Source of the DNA: Streptomyces scopuliridis RB72
GTDB lineage: Bacteria > Actinomycetota > Actinomycetes > Streptomycetales > Streptomycetaceae
DNA: 64,000 nucleotides
Assembly (NCBI RefSeq): GCF_000718095.1
Contig: NZ_JOEI01000005.1
Coordinates: 550,010-614,009, forward strand
Reading direction: 5' to 3'
Of the stretch, positions 1 to 9,819 are shown piece after piece; position 1 is the stretch's first letter; each line of letters opens with the position of its first letter. The notes under the pieces were generated by a model. That model saw nothing but the letters and a program-made list of their open reading frames with translations. It was not told where the DNA came from and made no database searches. Position numbers and translations under genes: made by a program.

Positions 1-956
1 TTGTACTCAAGGATGCTGAAGTTGGTCGTCGCGGCCGCGAAGTGCACGTTCGCCGCGGTCGCGAGCGGACCGAGCGGGTTGTGAGGCGCGACTGGGACGT
101 AGTGCGCGTCGGCGAGGGTGGCTATCTTCACCATCTGGGTGAGGCCCCCGACCACGCAGATGTCCGGCTGCACGATGTCGGCTCCGCCCGCGCCGAGCAG
201 CGCCAGGAACTCATGCGGGGAGTACAGGCACTCCCCTGTCGCCAGCGGCACCGCGATCTCGGACCGGATCCTGCCCCAGGCGGGGATGTGCTCGGGCCGT
301 ATGGGCTCCTCCAGGAAGAGTGGCTGGTTGGGGGCGAGCGCGGCGCCGAGTTCGATCGCCTGCCGCGGTTCCCACAGACACGCGTGCGCGTCGAACGCGA
401 AGTCCCACTCCGCGGGGTGACTGTCGCGGACCTCGCTGAAGTACTCGCCCAGTTCGCGGACCACGAGCCCGAACCGGGTCCGGTGCGGCTCCGTCCGGTA
501 GGGGCTGAGTTTGAACGCCGTGAAGCCGAACCGGTCGTGCAACGCCGCGGTGGTGTCCCGCAGTTCGCCGACGTCCGGCGCGGAGTACAGACCGGCGTAG
601 ACCCGCACCCGGTCGCGTACCGCACCGCCGAGCAGCTGGTAGACCGGCACGCCCACGGCCTTGGCCGCGATGTCCCACAGTGCGTGGTCGATGGCGGCGA
701 TGGCGGCGAGGCCCAGCGCCCCCTGGGGGAAGCGGCCCGACTGGAGGAGGAACTGGTTGACCCGGCTCGGGCACCGGGCGTCCATGCCCTTGATCTGCTC
801 GAACAGGTAGTCCAGCAGCGGCGGGTAGGCCAGGTCGGGGCCGTGGTTGTACACCTCCGACCAGCCGTCGACCCCGTCCTCGGTGCTGATCTTGACCAGC
901 ACTCTGGGCCGGTCGCCCACCCGCTGGAGGAAGGTTTGCAGCGACTCGATCCTCAC
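1..956 (-). CDS. Enolase-superfamily sugar-acid dehydratase, C-terminus cut by window edge
   Basis: The minus-strand frame opens at a GTG (956) and stays open to base 1, so about 318 residues are visible and the C-terminus lies outside. The protein has the mandelate racemase/muconate lactonizing enzyme fold: an N-terminal capping domain, then barrel motifs FDAHACL, LFLEEPI, ATGECLYSP and VQPDICVVGGLTQ, which hold the Mg2+ ligands. VAPHNPLGP carries the His used as acid/base in galactonate-type dehydratases. The expected role is cytoplasmic dehydration of an aldonic or uronic acid to a 2-keto-3-deoxy acid. Its GTG overlaps the TGA of the upstream aldolase-like gene by 4 bases, so it is the third gene of a translationally coupled operon. 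It resembles DgoD by motif, but the substrate cannot be read from sequence. Confidence 0.85.
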   Translation of the reverse strand, partial: MRIESLQTFLQRVGDRPRVLVKISTEDGVDGWSEVYNHGPDLAYPPLLDYLFEQIKGMDARCPSRVNQFLLQSGRFPQGALGLAAIAAIDHALWDIAAKAVGVPVYQLLGGAVRDRVRVYAGLYSAPDVGELRDTTAALHDRFGFTAFKLSPYRTEPHRTRFGLVVRELGEYFSEVRDSHPAEWDFAFDAHACLWEPRQAIELGAALAPNQPLFLEEPIRPEHIPAWGRIRSEIAVPLATGECLYSPHEFLALLGAGGADIVQPDICVVGGLTQMVKIATLADAHYVPVAPHNPLGPLATAANVHFAAATTNFSILEY

Positions 957-1897
957 GCCGCACGCTCCCCGGCCACCTCGGGCACCGCGGAGCGCCACCG
1001 CGCGATGGACTCGGCGACCTCACGGGCGAGGGCGTCGGACAGCGGGTGGCTGGGCGGACGGACATCGCGCCGGCACAGACCGAGCTGGTGCATGGCTTCC
1101 TTCACCACCGACACGTTGTTGGCCGAGGCGTCGCGGGCCCGCAGCTCTTCGAAGTGCCGGATCTGCCGCCAGACCCGTGTGGCGGCGCCGTAGTCACCGC
1201 GCCGGAGCGCTTCGAGCAGTTCCAGGGACACGGCCGGAGCGACGTTGACCAGGCCCGAGGTGAAGGCCCGTGCCCCCGCCTGCCAGTAGGCCGGGGCGTA
1301 CGACTCCGCAAGGCCGGCGATCCACAGCAGTCCGTCCGCCGCCTCCGCCCGCGTCGTGGCGAACACGACCGGATCGGATACGGAGTACTTCAGCCCGACG
1401 ACGTTCGGCGCCCGTTCCGCCAGGCGCGTGATGTGGGCACCGGTGACCGCGCGCTTGGTGAGGTAGGGCAGCACTCCGATGTCCGGCACGGCCGCCGCGA
1501 TCCTCGCGTTGTACTCGATCCAGCCGCTCGGCGTCAGATACGGCAGGACAGGCTGATGGATCATGATCGCGTCCGCACCCGAATCGCGGGCGAAGCGTGC
1601 GTCGGTGATGGCCGTGCCGAGGTCGAACCCCACTCCGGCGACGATCGTCGTGGCGCTGCCGCGCGCCGAGAGGACGCTCGTCAGAACGTGGCGGCGTTCG
1701 TCCGGGGTGAGGGCGTAGAACTCACCGGTGTTGCCGTTGGGCGTCAGCGCGGTCACTCCGTTGCGGATCAGACGTGCGGTCAGAGCGACCGTCAGGTCCT
1801 GGTCGACCGCGCCGTCCTCGTCGTACGGGACGACGGGGATCCCGATGACGGTGCTGAGCTGCTCGACCAGGCGGCCGGCGTTCAACGAGGTGGTCAC
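953..1897 (-). CDS. DapA-family lyase (2-keto-3-deoxy sugar acid aldolase/dehydratase type)
   Basis: This 314-residue protein belongs to the dihydrodipicolinate synthase/N-acetylneuraminate lyase family of (beta/alpha)8 class I aldolases. It shows the pyruvate-binding GNTGE (residues 55-59), the catalytic Tyr in GVLPY (Y145) and the Schiff-base Lys in VVGLKYS (K170). Lysine biosynthesis is unlikely because its neighbours are a sugar-acid transporter and an enolase-superfamily dehydratase. Cleavage of a 2-keto-3-deoxy acid, or dehydration of a 5-keto-4-deoxyglucarate-type acid, fits better. The start ATG overlaps the stop of the MFS gene (ATGA), and its own stop overlaps the next GTG, so all three genes are coupled. 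The family is certain; the substrate is inferred. Confidence 0.85.
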   Translation of the reverse strand: MTTSLNAGRLVEQLSTVIGIPVVPYDEDGAVDQDLTVALTARLIRNGVTALTPNGNTGEFYALTPDERRHVLTSVLSARGSATTIVAGVGFDLGTAITDARFARDSGADAIMIHQPVLPYLTPSGWIEYNARIAAAVPDIGVLPYLTKRAVTGAHITRLAERAPNVVGLKYSVSDPVVFATTRAEAADGLLWIAGLAESYAPAYWQAGARAFTSGLVNVAPAVSLELLEALRRGDYGAATRVWRQIRHFEELRARDASANNVSVVKEAMHQLGLCRRDVRPPSHPLSDALAREVAESIARWRSAVPEVAGERAA

Positions 1898-3264
1898 GAG
1901 GTGGTCCTTTCACCGTGCTCGGTAAGGTCGGCGGGAAGATCGTGATGCGGCGTGACGGGCTTGACGCGTACCCAGAACAGGTAGATCGCCGCGCTTCCCA
2001 GAGAACACGCCGCCGCGCCGAGCAAGGGGCCCACATAGGACCCGTTGCTGGAAGCCAGGAACAGCCCGATGGCGATGGGGCTGAGGAGGTTGCCCACCTG
2101 GGAGCCGAAGTTCTGGAAGCCGGCCACCGCACCGACGGAATCCGACGAGGGCGCCACTTCCGCCGGCAGGCTCAGGATCGCCGCCCCCGCGAACGAGTGC
2201 GCGGCGCTGCTGACGGTGAGTACGACCATCAGCACCAGATTGATCTCGATGAACGGGGCGAAGCCGATGCACGCGCTCAGGGCGAGCCCGGAGACGATCG
2301 GAACCTTCCGGGCCAGATTCGCGGAGACTCCGGACGCCAGCATCCGGTCGGACACGATGCCGCCGAGCACGGTGGAGCCGATCGCGATGAGCGCCGGGAT
2401 CCAGCCCACCATGCCGAAATCCTTCTCGGAGAATCCGCGGTCGTCGAGCAGATAGCTGGGATACCAGGTGAGGAAGAACGCCCCGGCGAGCGAGCGGAAC
2501 ACATAGCCGGTCATCAGTGCCCACACCTGTGGCTCGCTCAGCAGCTCCCGCCACGGCACGTTGGCACCGACCGACTCCGCCGGGGCCGTCGCGCCCTGAT
2601 CGGAGCGGATGTGGGCCAGTTCGGCCGCGGAGACACGCGGATGCTCCTCGGGGTCGCGGTACACGGCCGCCCAGCCCACGAGCCACAGCAGCCCGGCGAC
2701 ACCGATCACGACGAAGGACAGGCGCCAGCCGCCGAAGAGGGCCAGCGCCGTCACCACCGGTATCGACAGCGCCGTTCCGATCTGCTGGCCCATGTCGAAC
2801 AGGCTTGACGCGAAAGCCCGTTCCTTGCGCGGGAACCACCGTGAGACGACCTTGATGTTCGCCGGCTGCACCGGCGCCTCACCGATCCCCAGGCCGAGGC
2901 GGAACAGCATGACGGATCCGACGCCCTGCGCGAGGGCGGTCAGCGCCGTCCAGATCGACCACCAGCCGACGGCGACGGGGTAGACGATCCTCGGGCCGAA
3001 ACGGTCGAGCAGCCAGCCGGAGGGAATCTGGAACAGCGCGTACGTCCAGAAGAACGCCGAAAGCATCACGCCCTGAACGGAAGGGCTGATGTGGAATTCC
3101 TTCGACATGTAGGGCATGGCCACGCTCAGCGCGGCGCGGTCGAGATAGGCGATCGTGAGGCCGAGGGCCGAGAAGCCGACGATCGTCCAGCGCATACCGC
3201 TGCGCTGCCGAGCCGGTGATCTCCCTGTCTTGGACAAGGGCACGGGGGAAAGAGGGGGCACCAT
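1894..3264 (-). CDS. MFS transporter, anion:cation symporter type (sugar-acid importer)
   Basis: A 456-residue membrane protein with about 12 hydrophobic segments and major-facilitator signatures: YLDRAALSVAMPYM in TM1 and GWLLDRFGPR after TM2. The pattern is that of the anion:cation symporter family (ExuT/GudP/DgoT-like), which imports hexuronates, glucarate or galactonate with protons. It is first in the operon, so it probably brings in the acid used by the next two enzymes. The ATG at 3264 has GGGAG five bases upstream; a second Met at 3195 begins the conserved part and is a possible shorter start. The substrate is inferred from context only. Confidence 0.83.
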   Translation of the reverse strand: MVPPLSPVPLSKTGRSPARQRSGMRWTIVGFSALGLTIAYLDRAALSVAMPYMSKEFHISPSVQGVMLSAFFWTYALFQIPSGWLLDRFGPRIVYPVAVGWWSIWTALTALAQGVGSVMLFRLGLGIGEAPVQPANIKVVSRWFPRKERAFASSLFDMGQQIGTALSIPVVTALALFGGWRLSFVVIGVAGLLWLVGWAAVYRDPEEHPRVSAAELAHIRSDQGATAPAESVGANVPWRELLSEPQVWALMTGYVFRSLAGAFFLTWYPSYLLDDRGFSEKDFGMVGWIPALIAIGSTVLGGIVSDRMLASGVSANLARKVPIVSGLALSACIGFAPFIEINLVLMVVLTVSSAAHSFAGAAILSLPAEVAPSSDSVGAVAGFQNFGSQVGNLLSPIAIGLFLASSNGSYVGPLLGAAACSLGSAAIYLFWVRVKPVTPHHDLPADLTEHGERTTS

Positions 3265-3283
3265 CGCTCCCGAAGTTGGGTAG

Positions 3284-3299
3284 GCTCCCCGAAGGGAGC
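3284..3299. promoter_or_regulatory. Perfect hairpin in the leader of the sugar-acid operon
   Basis: GCTCCC, loop CGAA, GGGAGC form a perfect 6-bp stem with a tetraloop about 20 bases before the MFS start codon. It lies inside the untranslated leader of the operon and could act on mRNA stability or on ribosome access. Its role is unknown. Confidence 0.4.
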
Positions 3300-3517
3300 A
3301 TCGGAACTCTCCTGTCGCGGCCCGGGATCTTGGCGGTGAACGGGCCGCATCTCGCCTCGTCGGTCAATGAGCGGCTGTTGTCCGATCAGTCGGCCGGGCC
3401 ATCCGCCGAAGCCCCCAAGGGGTGGCAGGATCCCGCGCCGTTGAGCCCTCAAACGCGCGAGGCGACCCCCAAGCGGACATAACAGCCACAGGCCCCCCAC
3501 TCCCTTCATAACGGGCC

Positions 3518-3534
3518 TCGTATATGACGTACGA
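3518..3534. promoter_or_regulatory. Candidate operator of the sugar-acid operon
   Basis: TCGTA and TACGA form a perfect inverted repeat with a 7-base spacer. The site lies about 15 bases downstream of a candidate -10, where a bound GntR- or IclR-type repressor would block transcription. No regulator gene is adjacent inside the window. Confidence 0.4.
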
Positions 3535-3548
3535 TGTGCGACGCGATG

Positions 3549-3578
3549 AAGGTAGGAGCGCCCGAAGAGATTCGTCAA
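3549..3578 (-). promoter_or_regulatory. Candidate promoter of the MFS-lyase-dehydratase operon
   Basis: On the minus strand TTGACG and TACCTT stand 18 bases apart, matching the -35 and the TAnnnT -10 of the housekeeping sigma factor. Transcription would begin near 3542 and give a leader of almost 280 bases before the MFS gene. Confidence 0.4.
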
Positions 3579-3865
3579 CGCTTCTGACAAAATCTGTTTC
3601 CGGGGAACGGCGGACCGCACCGCAGGACCGCGACGGCCTGGTGGTGGGTTCAGTGGCGCGGAAACGGACGAAGGCCCGGCGGACACCGCCGAGCCTTCGG
3701 ACTGTCTGTCCCCGGTATTCCGGGGTGCGCTCCCACAGGGAACACCGACTCGGGTTCCATCGGCCGCGATCGGCGCGGCCGATGGACCCGGAGCCGGACC
3801 CGGTGTCGCTGGACGAGCGGGTGAGCGGCCGTAAGCTGCCGCCGATCGTCTGATCTTCCGGGCGG
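3579..3865. other. Intergenic stretch with one hairpin
   Basis: I see no supported gene here. A strong hairpin at 3669-3699 (CGAAGGC and GCCTTCG arms around CGGCGG/CCGCCG) may be a second terminator for hemQ. Short open frames here have no family resemblance and no convincing ribosome binding site. Confidence 0.45.
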
Positions 3866-3904
3866 GGTGACCGGGCCGGCCCACGGCGGGCCGGCCCGGT
3901 CACC
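3866..3904 (-). terminator. Terminator after hemQ
   Basis: A perfect 17-bp stem (starting GGTGACCGGG) closes on a 5-base loop, 28 bases past the hemQ stop. There is no U-tract, as is common for Streptomyces terminators. Confidence 0.75.
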
Positions 3905-3931
3905 ACATCCACATCGCTCGCAGAAGCGGAG

Positions 3932-4648
3932 TTACGCGAGCCCCGCCACGAGGTCCGCGACCGACTTGCGGCGGCCCGTGTAGAACGGGACCTCTTCCCG
4001 GACGTGCATCCGGGCCTCGGAGCCGCGCAGATGGCGCATCAGGTCGACGATCCGGTAGAGCTCGTCGGCCTCGAAGGCCAGCACCCACTCGTAGTCGCCG
4101 AGCGAGAACGAGGCGACCGTGTTGGCGCGCACGTCGGGGTAGCCGCGGGCCATCTTCCCGTGGTCGGCGAGCATCCTGCGGCGGTCCTCGTCGGGCAGCA
4201 GGTACCAGTCGTAGGACCGTACGAAGGGGTAGACGCTGACATAGTCGCGGGGCGTCTCGTCGGCCAGGAAGGCCGGTACGTGTGACTTGTTGAACTCGGC
4301 GGGGCGGTGCAGCGCCATGTTCGACCAGACCGGCTCCAGCTGCCGTCCGAACCGGGTGCGGCGGAAGCGGTTGTACGCGTCCTGGAGTTCGTCCGCGGTC
4401 TCCGCGTGCCACCAGATCAGGACATCGGCGTCCGCGCGCAGTCCGGACACGTCGTAGGTGCCGCGTACGGTGACGTCCTTGGCGCCGAGCTGGTCGAACA
4501 GCTCCTGGACCTCGTCCGCGAGGCCGGTCCGGTCCTCGGGCAGCACATCGCGCAGCTTGAAGACGGACCACAGCGTGTAGCGGATGACCTCGTTGAGGTC
4601 CTTGGCCTTCTTGCCCGCGTTCGGGGTCTTCTCTGGTGCAGCAGTCAT
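3932..4648 (-). CDS. hemQ: Coproheme decarboxylase HemQ (ChdC)
   Basis: A 238-residue member of the chlorite dismutase superfamily with the decarboxylase hallmarks: the reactive Tyr in the [14 protein letters not shown] stretch (Y140) and the proximal heme ligand His in [10 protein letters not shown] (H163). In monoderm bacteria HemQ oxidatively decarboxylates two propionates of coproheme III to give heme b, using H2O2, in the cytoplasm. It lies 4 bases after hemY on the same strand, and this pairing marks the coproporphyrin-dependent heme route. A true chlorite dismutase has a distal Arg instead of this Tyr region, so that alternative is unlikely. Confidence 0.95.
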   Translation of the reverse strand: MTAAPEKTPNAGKKAKDLNEVIRYTLWSVFKLRDVLPEDRTGLADEVQELFDQLGAKDVTVRGTYDVSGLRADADVLIWWHAETADELQDAYNRFRRTRFGRQLEPVWSNMALHRPAEFNKSHVPAFLADETPRDYVSVYPFVRSYDWYLLPDEDRRRMLADHGKMARGYPDVRANTVASFSLGDYEWVLAFEADELYRIVDLMRHLRGSEARMHVREEVPFYTGRRKSVADLVAGLA

Positions 4649-4652
4649 GGGG

Positions 4653-6107
4653 CTATTCTCCCGCGCCCCGGCCCGTGCCCCGCGCCAGGGTCGACGTGGC
4701 GATGATCTCGTCGGCGGCGCGCCGGGCGGACGCGACGCACGCCGGGATGCCGACGCCGTCGTACGCCGCGCCGCACAGCCGCAGCCCCGGGAGCTTGGCG
4801 ACGGCCTCGCGGATCCGGGCGGTCCTGGCCTGGTGGCCGACGGGGTACTGCGGCAGGCCGCCGATCCAGCGGGTCACTTCCGTGGCCACCGGCTTCGCGG
4901 TGAGCCCGACCGCGTCGCCGAGGTCGCGCAGCGAGACGCCCACGAGATCGGCGTCCTCGCGCTCCAGCTGCTCCTCCTCGCCGTACCGTCCGATGGAGGT
5001 GCGCAGAAGGAAGAGTCCGGGCGCGGCGTCCGCGACCCATCCCCACTTCCGGGTGGAGAAGGTGGACGCCTTGATCGTGCGGCCGTCCACGGGCGGTACG
5101 AGAAAGCCGCTGCCCTCGGGCATCGCGCCGAGATCGGCGCGCCGGAACGCCATCGTGACCAGCGCCATCGAGGCGTACTCGACCCCGGCGAGTTCGGCGG
5201 CGGCGGCCGGTGACTCGTCGGAGAGCAGCGCCGAGGCGGACCAGGCGGGGGTGGCGAGCACCACGCCGTCGGCGGCCAGGGTGGTCCGCTCGGTACGGAT
5301 CAGCCAGCCGTCGGGGGTGCGCCGGAGGCCGAGGACGGGCGTCTCCAGGAGGATCTCGCCGCCGCCCGCCCGTACGGCGTCCGCGACGGCGCCCGGCAGT
5401 CTGCCCACACCGCCGGCGATGCCCGCGAAAACCGCGCCCGGCGCCCCGCCGTCGCGCTGCGTGGCCGCGACCGCGGCCTGGAGCTCGCGCACACCGGCCA
5501 GCAGGGAGTCATGGGTTCTGGCCATATCGAAGAGCTGGGGGACGGCCGCCTTCATGGAGATGCGGTACGCGTCGCCCGCGTAGACCCCGCCGAGCAGCGG
5601 TTCCACCAGCCGGTCGACGACCTCGCGGCCGAGCCGCTCCGCGACGTACGCGCCGACCGAGACATCGTCGCCGACCTCGGTGGGCGGCAGTTCCGGTTCG
5701 CGGGCGATCCTGGCGAGCCCTTCGTCGGAGAGCAGCCCGGCGAGGGCGGCGGGGTCGCCCGGCACGCCCATCACATGGCCCTTGGGCATGGGCCGCAGCT
5801 CCCCGCGCGTCCACACCGACGCGGTGGTGGCGGTGGGCGGCTGGAGCAGCTCCCCGAGCCCGACGGCCTCGGCCAGATCGACGGCCTCGGGCCGGCGCGC
5901 GAGCATCGACTCGGCCCCGAGGTCGACGGGCGCGCCCTCGATCTCGCCGGTCCGCAGCTTGCCGCCGAGCCGGCCTGTGGCCTCCAGCAGCGTGACCCGG
6001 ATCCCGGCGCCCAGCAGCCGGTGCGCGGCGGCGAGACCGGCGATACCGCCCCCGATGACGACGACATGGCCCGTATGCGTGTCCACGTGCTGCGCGCTCG
6101 ACTCCAT
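4653..6107 (-). CDS. hemY: Coproporphyrinogen III oxidase HemY (CgoX)
   Basis: This 484-residue flavoprotein starts with an FAD-binding Rossmann motif ([18 protein letters not shown], about residues 15-32) and ends with the family's second FAD signature ([20 protein letters not shown]). The length is normal for the oxygen-dependent protoporphyrinogen oxidase family. In actinobacteria this enzyme oxidises coproporphyrinogen III to coproporphyrin III at the membrane face, before iron insertion by ferrochelatase and decarboxylation by HemQ. The gene is followed after 4 bases by hemQ, so the two are surely cotranscribed. The older name hemG is also used for it in Streptomyces. Confidence 0.93.
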   Translation of the reverse strand: MESSAQHVDTHTGHVVVIGGGIAGLAAAHRLLGAGIRVTLLEATGRLGGKLRTGEIEGAPVDLGAESMLARRPEAVDLAEAVGLGELLQPPTATTASVWTRGELRPMPKGHVMGVPGDPAALAGLLSDEGLARIAREPELPPTEVGDDVSVGAYVAERLGREVVDRLVEPLLGGVYAGDAYRISMKAAVPQLFDMARTHDSLLAGVRELQAAVAATQRDGGAPGAVFAGIAGGVGRLPGAVADAVRAGGGEILLETPVLGLRRTPDGWLIRTERTTLAADGVVLATPAWSASALLSDESPAAAAELAGVEYASMALVTMAFRRADLGAMPEGSGFLVPPVDGRTIKASTFSTRKWGWVADAAPGLFLLRTSIGRYGEEEQLEREDADLVGVSLRDLGDAVGLTAKPVATEVTRWIGGLPQYPVGHQARTARIREAVAKLPGLRLCGAAYDGVGIPACVASARRAADEIIATSTLARGTGRGAGE

Positions 6108-6250
6108 GCCCCCACTCTCTCAAACCGGCAGGGACGTTCCATAACGAGTCCCGACCGTGACCGCTTCGGAACCGTAAATGAGCATCCGTGCACGGGCCTC
6201 GCACGTCGAACGGGCATCACACTCTCATCAACCGTCCCTGGGGGGCCGAC

Positions 6251-7231
6251 ATGCGCGCGATGCCAGCATTCGCGGCAGCACTACTCACCGTCTCGCTCGC
6301 TCTCGCCGGATGCAGCGCCTCCGACGGCGGTGACAACAAGTCGATGGCGGACAGCGCCGCGAAACCGGTTCAGGCGGGGCGGGCGGACGCGGCGGACGCC
6401 GAGTCGGGGGCCGGTGCGCCGGCGTCCGGCAGCGAGGGGACGGGGGCCAAGCAGCAGCCCGCGAAGGCCGGTACGCATGTGATCCGTACCGCCGAACTCA
6501 CCGTGCGCGTCAAGAACACGGAGAAGGCGCTCGCCACGGCGCGGGCCGCGGCCGTGAACTCCGGTGGTCTCATTGAGAACGAGTCCACCGAGCGGATCGA
6601 GGGCGACCATGTCGGCTCGCGCATCGTGCTGCGCGTGCCGCAGGACGCGTACGACGAGGTCCTGGCCGAACTGGCGGGCACCGGCACGCTGGTGGCGCGC
6701 AAGGCCAACGCGAAGGACGTCACCGACCAGGTGGTCGACGTGAACAGCAGGATCGCCTCGCAGCGGGCGAGCGTCGCGCGCGTACGGGAGTTGATGGACC
6801 AGGCGACCAGGCTCAGCGATGTGGTGTCGCTGGAAGGCGAGTTGAGTACGCGTCAGGCCGCCCTGGAGTCACTGCTCGCGCAGCAGGCGTCGCTCAAGGA
6901 CCGCACGTCCCTGGCCACCATCACGCTGGAGCTCACCGAGGCCCCGGTCGTCAAGAAGGAGAAGAAGGAGGACGATCCCGGGTTCCTGGACGCGCTGGGC
7001 GGCGGCTGGGACGCGCTGACCACGACGGTGCGCTGGATCGGGGTGGTGATCGGTGCGGTGGCGCCGTTCGCCGCCGTGCTCGCGGTGCTCTATCTGCTGT
7101 GGCGGCTGGTACGCGGCCGGCTGCCCCGCAGGCCGGAGCCCGTACCCGCGCCCTGGCCCACCCCCGCGCCCTCGGCCGAGCCCTCGCCCGCTCCCGACGG
7201 GCCGGCCGCCGAGGGGACACGCGAGGACTGA
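6251..7231 (+). CDS. DUF4349 lipoprotein
   Basis: Starting at the ATG at 6251 gives a 326-residue protein with a clean lipoprotein signal: a hydrophobic run, then LALAGC with the lipid-accepting Cys at residue 21. A frame extension to 6188 would bury this signal and is not supported. After an Ala/Gly-rich linker comes the DUF4349 domain, including a coiled-coil-prone stretch (about residues 170-230, rich in Arg, Glu, Leu and Gln). A transmembrane segment follows near residues 260-290, and the tail is Pro-rich and cytoplasmic. The protein is therefore tethered at both ends. Function is unknown; it diverges from hemY by 143 bases and precedes a CoA-disulfide-reductase-like gene. Confidence 0.83.
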   Translation: MRAMPAFAAALLTVSLALAGCSASDGGDNKSMADSAAKPVQAGRADAADAESGAGAPASGSEGTGAKQQPAKAGTHVIRTAELTVRVKNTEKALATARAAAVNSGGLIENESTERIEGDHVGSRIVLRVPQDAYDEVLAELAGTGTLVARKANAKDVTDQVVDVNSRIASQRASVARVRELMDQATRLSDVVSLEGELSTRQAALESLLAQQASLKDRTSLATITLELTEAPVVKKEKKEDDPGFLDALGGGWDALTTTVRWIGVVIGAVAPFAAVLAVLYLLWRLVRGRLPRRPEPVPAPWPTPAPSAEPSPAPDGPAAEGTRED

Positions 7232-7285
7232 CCCGGTCCGCCCGCGTAGCGTTCCCCTGGCACACGGAAGCGAGAGGGGCGCGCA

Positions 7286-8665
7286 ATGGCGGCGGAGCGC
7301 ATGGTGGTCATCGGCGGCGATGCGGCGGGCATGTCCGCCGCATCGCAGGCCCGCAGGATGAGGGGCCCGGAGGAGCTGGAGATCGTCGCGTTCGAGCGCG
7401 GCCACTTCAGCTCGTACTCCGCGTGCGGCATCCCGTACTGGGTGGGCGGCGACGTGTCCGGGCCCGGCGACCTGATCGCCCGTACGCCCGAGGAGCACCG
7501 GGCACGCGCCATCGATCTGCGGATGCGCACGGAAGCCGTGGAGATCGACGTGGCCGGGCAGCGGGTACGCGTACGCGATCTCTCCGACGGTACGGAGGGC
7601 TGGACCGGCTTCGACAAGCTGGTCATCGCGACGGGCGCCCGTCCGGTGCGCCCGGCGCTGCCCGGGATAGACGCGCCGGGCGTGCACGGTGTGCAGACGC
7701 TCGACGACGGCCAGGCACTGCTGGACACCCTCGGCTGTACGGAGGGCCGGCGCGCGGTCGTCGTCGGCGCGGGCTATATCGGTGTGGAGATGGCGGAGGC
7801 GCTGCTGAAGCGCGGCTATCAGGTCACCGTGGTGTACCGCGGCGACCAGCCGATGGCCACGCTCGACCCCGACATGGGCCGGCTGGTCCACGAGGCGATG
7901 GACGGGCTGGGCATCACGGCGGTGGGCGGCACGGCGGTCACCGGCGTCCGCACCGGCGCGGACGGCCGGGTACGGGCCGTGGTCACCGACGCCGGCGAGT
8001 ACCCGGCCGATGTGGTCGTGCTCGGCATCGGCGTGGAGCCGGAGACCACCCTCGCCCGCGCCGCGGGGCTGCCCCTCGGGCCGCACGGCGGGCTGCTCAC
8101 CGATCTGGCGATGCGGGTGCGCGGCCACGAGAACATCTGGGCGGGCGGGGACTGCGTGGAGGTCCTCGACCTGATCTCGGGCTCGACCCGGCATATCGCG
8201 CTGGGCACCCACGCCAACAAGCACGGCCAGATCATCGGCGCGAACGCCGGCGGCGGTTACGCCACCTTCCCCGGGGTGGTCGGTACGGCCGTCAGCAAGG
8301 TCTGCGACCTGGAGATCGCCCGGACCGGGCTGCGGGAGAAGGACGCCCGCCGGGCGGGCCTCCAGTTCGTCACCGCGACCATCGAGTCCACCAACAGCGC
8401 CGGTTACTACCCCGACGCCGCCGTCATGACGGTGAAGATGCTCGCGGAGCGCCGTACGGGCCGGCTGCTGGGCACGCAGATCGTCGGCCGCGAGGGCGCG
8501 GCGAAGCGGGTGGACATCGCGGCGGTGGCACTGACGGCCGGGATGACGGTGGAGGCGATGACCACCCTGGACCTGGGCTACGCCCCGCCGTTCTCCCCGG
8601 TCTGGGACCCGGTACTGGTCGCCGCGCGCAAGGCGACGACGGTGGTACGGAAGGCGGGGGTGTAG
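7286..8665 (+). CDS. CoA-disulfide reductase-like FAD/NAD(P) oxidoreductase
   Basis: A 459-residue pyridine nucleotide-disulfide oxidoreductase. It has an N-terminal FAD motif (VVIGGDAAGMSAAS), a single redox Cys in YSACGIPYW (C47) as in CoA-disulfide reductase and NADH oxidase, an NAD(P) motif (VVVGAGYIGVEMAEAL, near residue 155), and a C-terminal dimerisation domain ending FSPVWDPVL. Enzymes with this Cys reduce CoA disulfide or persulfide, or reduce O2 with NADH. Actinobacteria use mycothiol rather than CoA as the main thiol, so the true substrate is open. It runs convergent with hemE, 11 bases apart. Confidence 0.82.
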   Translation: MAAERMVVIGGDAAGMSAASQARRMRGPEELEIVAFERGHFSSYSACGIPYWVGGDVSGPGDLIARTPEEHRARAIDLRMRTEAVEIDVAGQRVRVRDLSDGTEGWTGFDKLVIATGARPVRPALPGIDAPGVHGVQTLDDGQALLDTLGCTEGRRAVVVGAGYIGVEMAEALLKRGYQVTVVYRGDQPMATLDPDMGRLVHEAMDGLGITAVGGTAVTGVRTGADGRVRAVVTDAGEYPADVVVLGIGVEPETTLARAAGLPLGPHGGLLTDLAMRVRGHENIWAGGDCVEVLDLISGSTRHIALGTHANKHGQIIGANAGGGYATFPGVVGTAVSKVCDLEIARTGLREKDARRAGLQFVTATIESTNSAGYYPDAAVMTVKMLAERRTGRLLGTQIVGREGAAKRVDIAAVALTAGMTVEAMTTLDLGYAPPFSPVWDPVLVAARKATTVVRKAGV

Positions 8666-8676
8666 CCGCGGGCCAT

Positions 8677-9741
8677 TCAGCGGGCGGTCTGGGTGTGGAC
8701 GTACTCCACGAGCCGGGTCAGGGAGTCCGGGTCCATGGTCGGCAGCACACCATGGCCCAGATTGAAGATATGGCCCTCCAGACCGGCCGCCGCGTCCAGC
8801 ACCTCGCGGGTCTTGGTCTCCACCGCCGCCGTCGGGGCGAAGAGCACGGCCGGGTCGAGGTTGCCCTGGAGCGCCTTGCCGGGGCCGACCCGGCGGGCCG
8901 CCTCGTCCAGCGGGACCCGCCAGTCGACGCCGACGACATCCGCGCCGGCCTCGCCCATCAGGCCGAGCAGCTCGCCCGTACCGACCCCGAAGTGGATGCG
9001 CGGGACGTCGTACGCGGCGATGGCGTCGAAGACCTTCGCGGAGGCGGGCAGCACGGAACGGCGGTAGTCGACCGGGGCCAGGGCGCCCACCCATGAGTCG
9101 AAGAGCTGCACGGCGCTCGCGCCCGCCTCGATCTGCACCTTGAGGAAGGCGGAGGTGATGTCCGCGAGCCGGTCGAGCAGCTCGGCCCACAGCTCCGGGT
9201 CGCCGTACATCATCGCTTTGGTGTGCTCGTGGTTACGGGACGGGCCGCCCTCCACGAGATAGCTGGCGAGCGTGAACGGCGCGCCGGCGAAGCCGATGAG
9301 CGGGGTGGCGCCCAGCTCGCCCATGAGCATGCCGATCGCTTCGGTGACATAGGAGACGTCGTCCGGGGTGAGTTCGCGCAGCCGGGCCAGATCGGCGCGG
9401 GTCCGGATCGGCTCGGCGACCACGGGGCCGATCCCGGGCTTGATGTCGAGGTCGAGGCCGATGGCCTTGAGGGGGACGACGATGTCGCTGAAGTAGATCG
9501 CGGCGTCGACCTTGTGGCGCCGTACCGGCTGGAGGGTGATCTCGGTGACCAGCTCGGGCCGCATGCAGGACTCCAGCATCGGAATCCCCTCGCGCACCTT
9601 CAGATACTCCGGCAGCGAGCGCCCCGCCTGTCGCATGAACCACACCGGTGTGTGTGGCACCGGTTCGCGCCTGCAGGCCTTCATAAAGGGCGATTCGTAC
9701 GTCTTCGTCTGCTGGCCCGAGGGGCGGTCAATGGCGCTCAC
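8677..9741 (-). CDS. hemE: Uroporphyrinogen decarboxylase
   Basis: The protein contains the UroD signatures [16 protein letters not shown] near the N-terminus and [17 protein letters not shown] in the middle. It removes the four acetate carboxyl groups of uroporphyrinogen III to give coproporphyrinogen III, the substrate of the HemY encoded nearby. I chose the GTG at 9741, giving 354 residues beginning [10 protein letters not shown], because this is the start I recall for Streptomyces orthologues; an upstream ATG at 9834 adds 31 residues without homology. No clear Shine-Dalgarno precedes it. It diverges from the DUF3000 gene with only about 90 bases between the starts. Confidence 0.93.
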   Translation of the reverse strand: MSAIDRPSGQQTKTYESPFMKACRREPVPHTPVWFMRQAGRSLPEYLKVREGIPMLESCMRPELVTEITLQPVRRHKVDAAIYFSDIVVPLKAIGLDLDIKPGIGPVVAEPIRTRADLARLRELTPDDVSYVTEAIGMLMGELGATPLIGFAGAPFTLASYLVEGGPSRNHEHTKAMMYGDPELWAELLDRLADITSAFLKVQIEAGASAVQLFDSWVGALAPVDYRRSVLPASAKVFDAIAAYDVPRIHFGVGTGELLGLMGEAGADVVGVDWRVPLDEAARRVGPGKALQGNLDPAVLFAPTAAVETKTREVLDAAAGLEGHIFNLGHGVLPTMDPDSLTRLVEYVHTQTAR

Positions 9742-9819
9742 GACCAGAATCTTCGCATGTACGGGGAAGCCGCTGCCCCGGCCCGGGTGTCCTTCCCTGC
9801 GCGAGGCGCGCGTTCCGCC

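Noticed and set aside
3524..3853. Possible 109-residue gene on the plus strand
   Set aside because: Arg/Ser-rich composition typical of chance frames, no ribosome site, and it crosses the candidate promoter and a hairpin.
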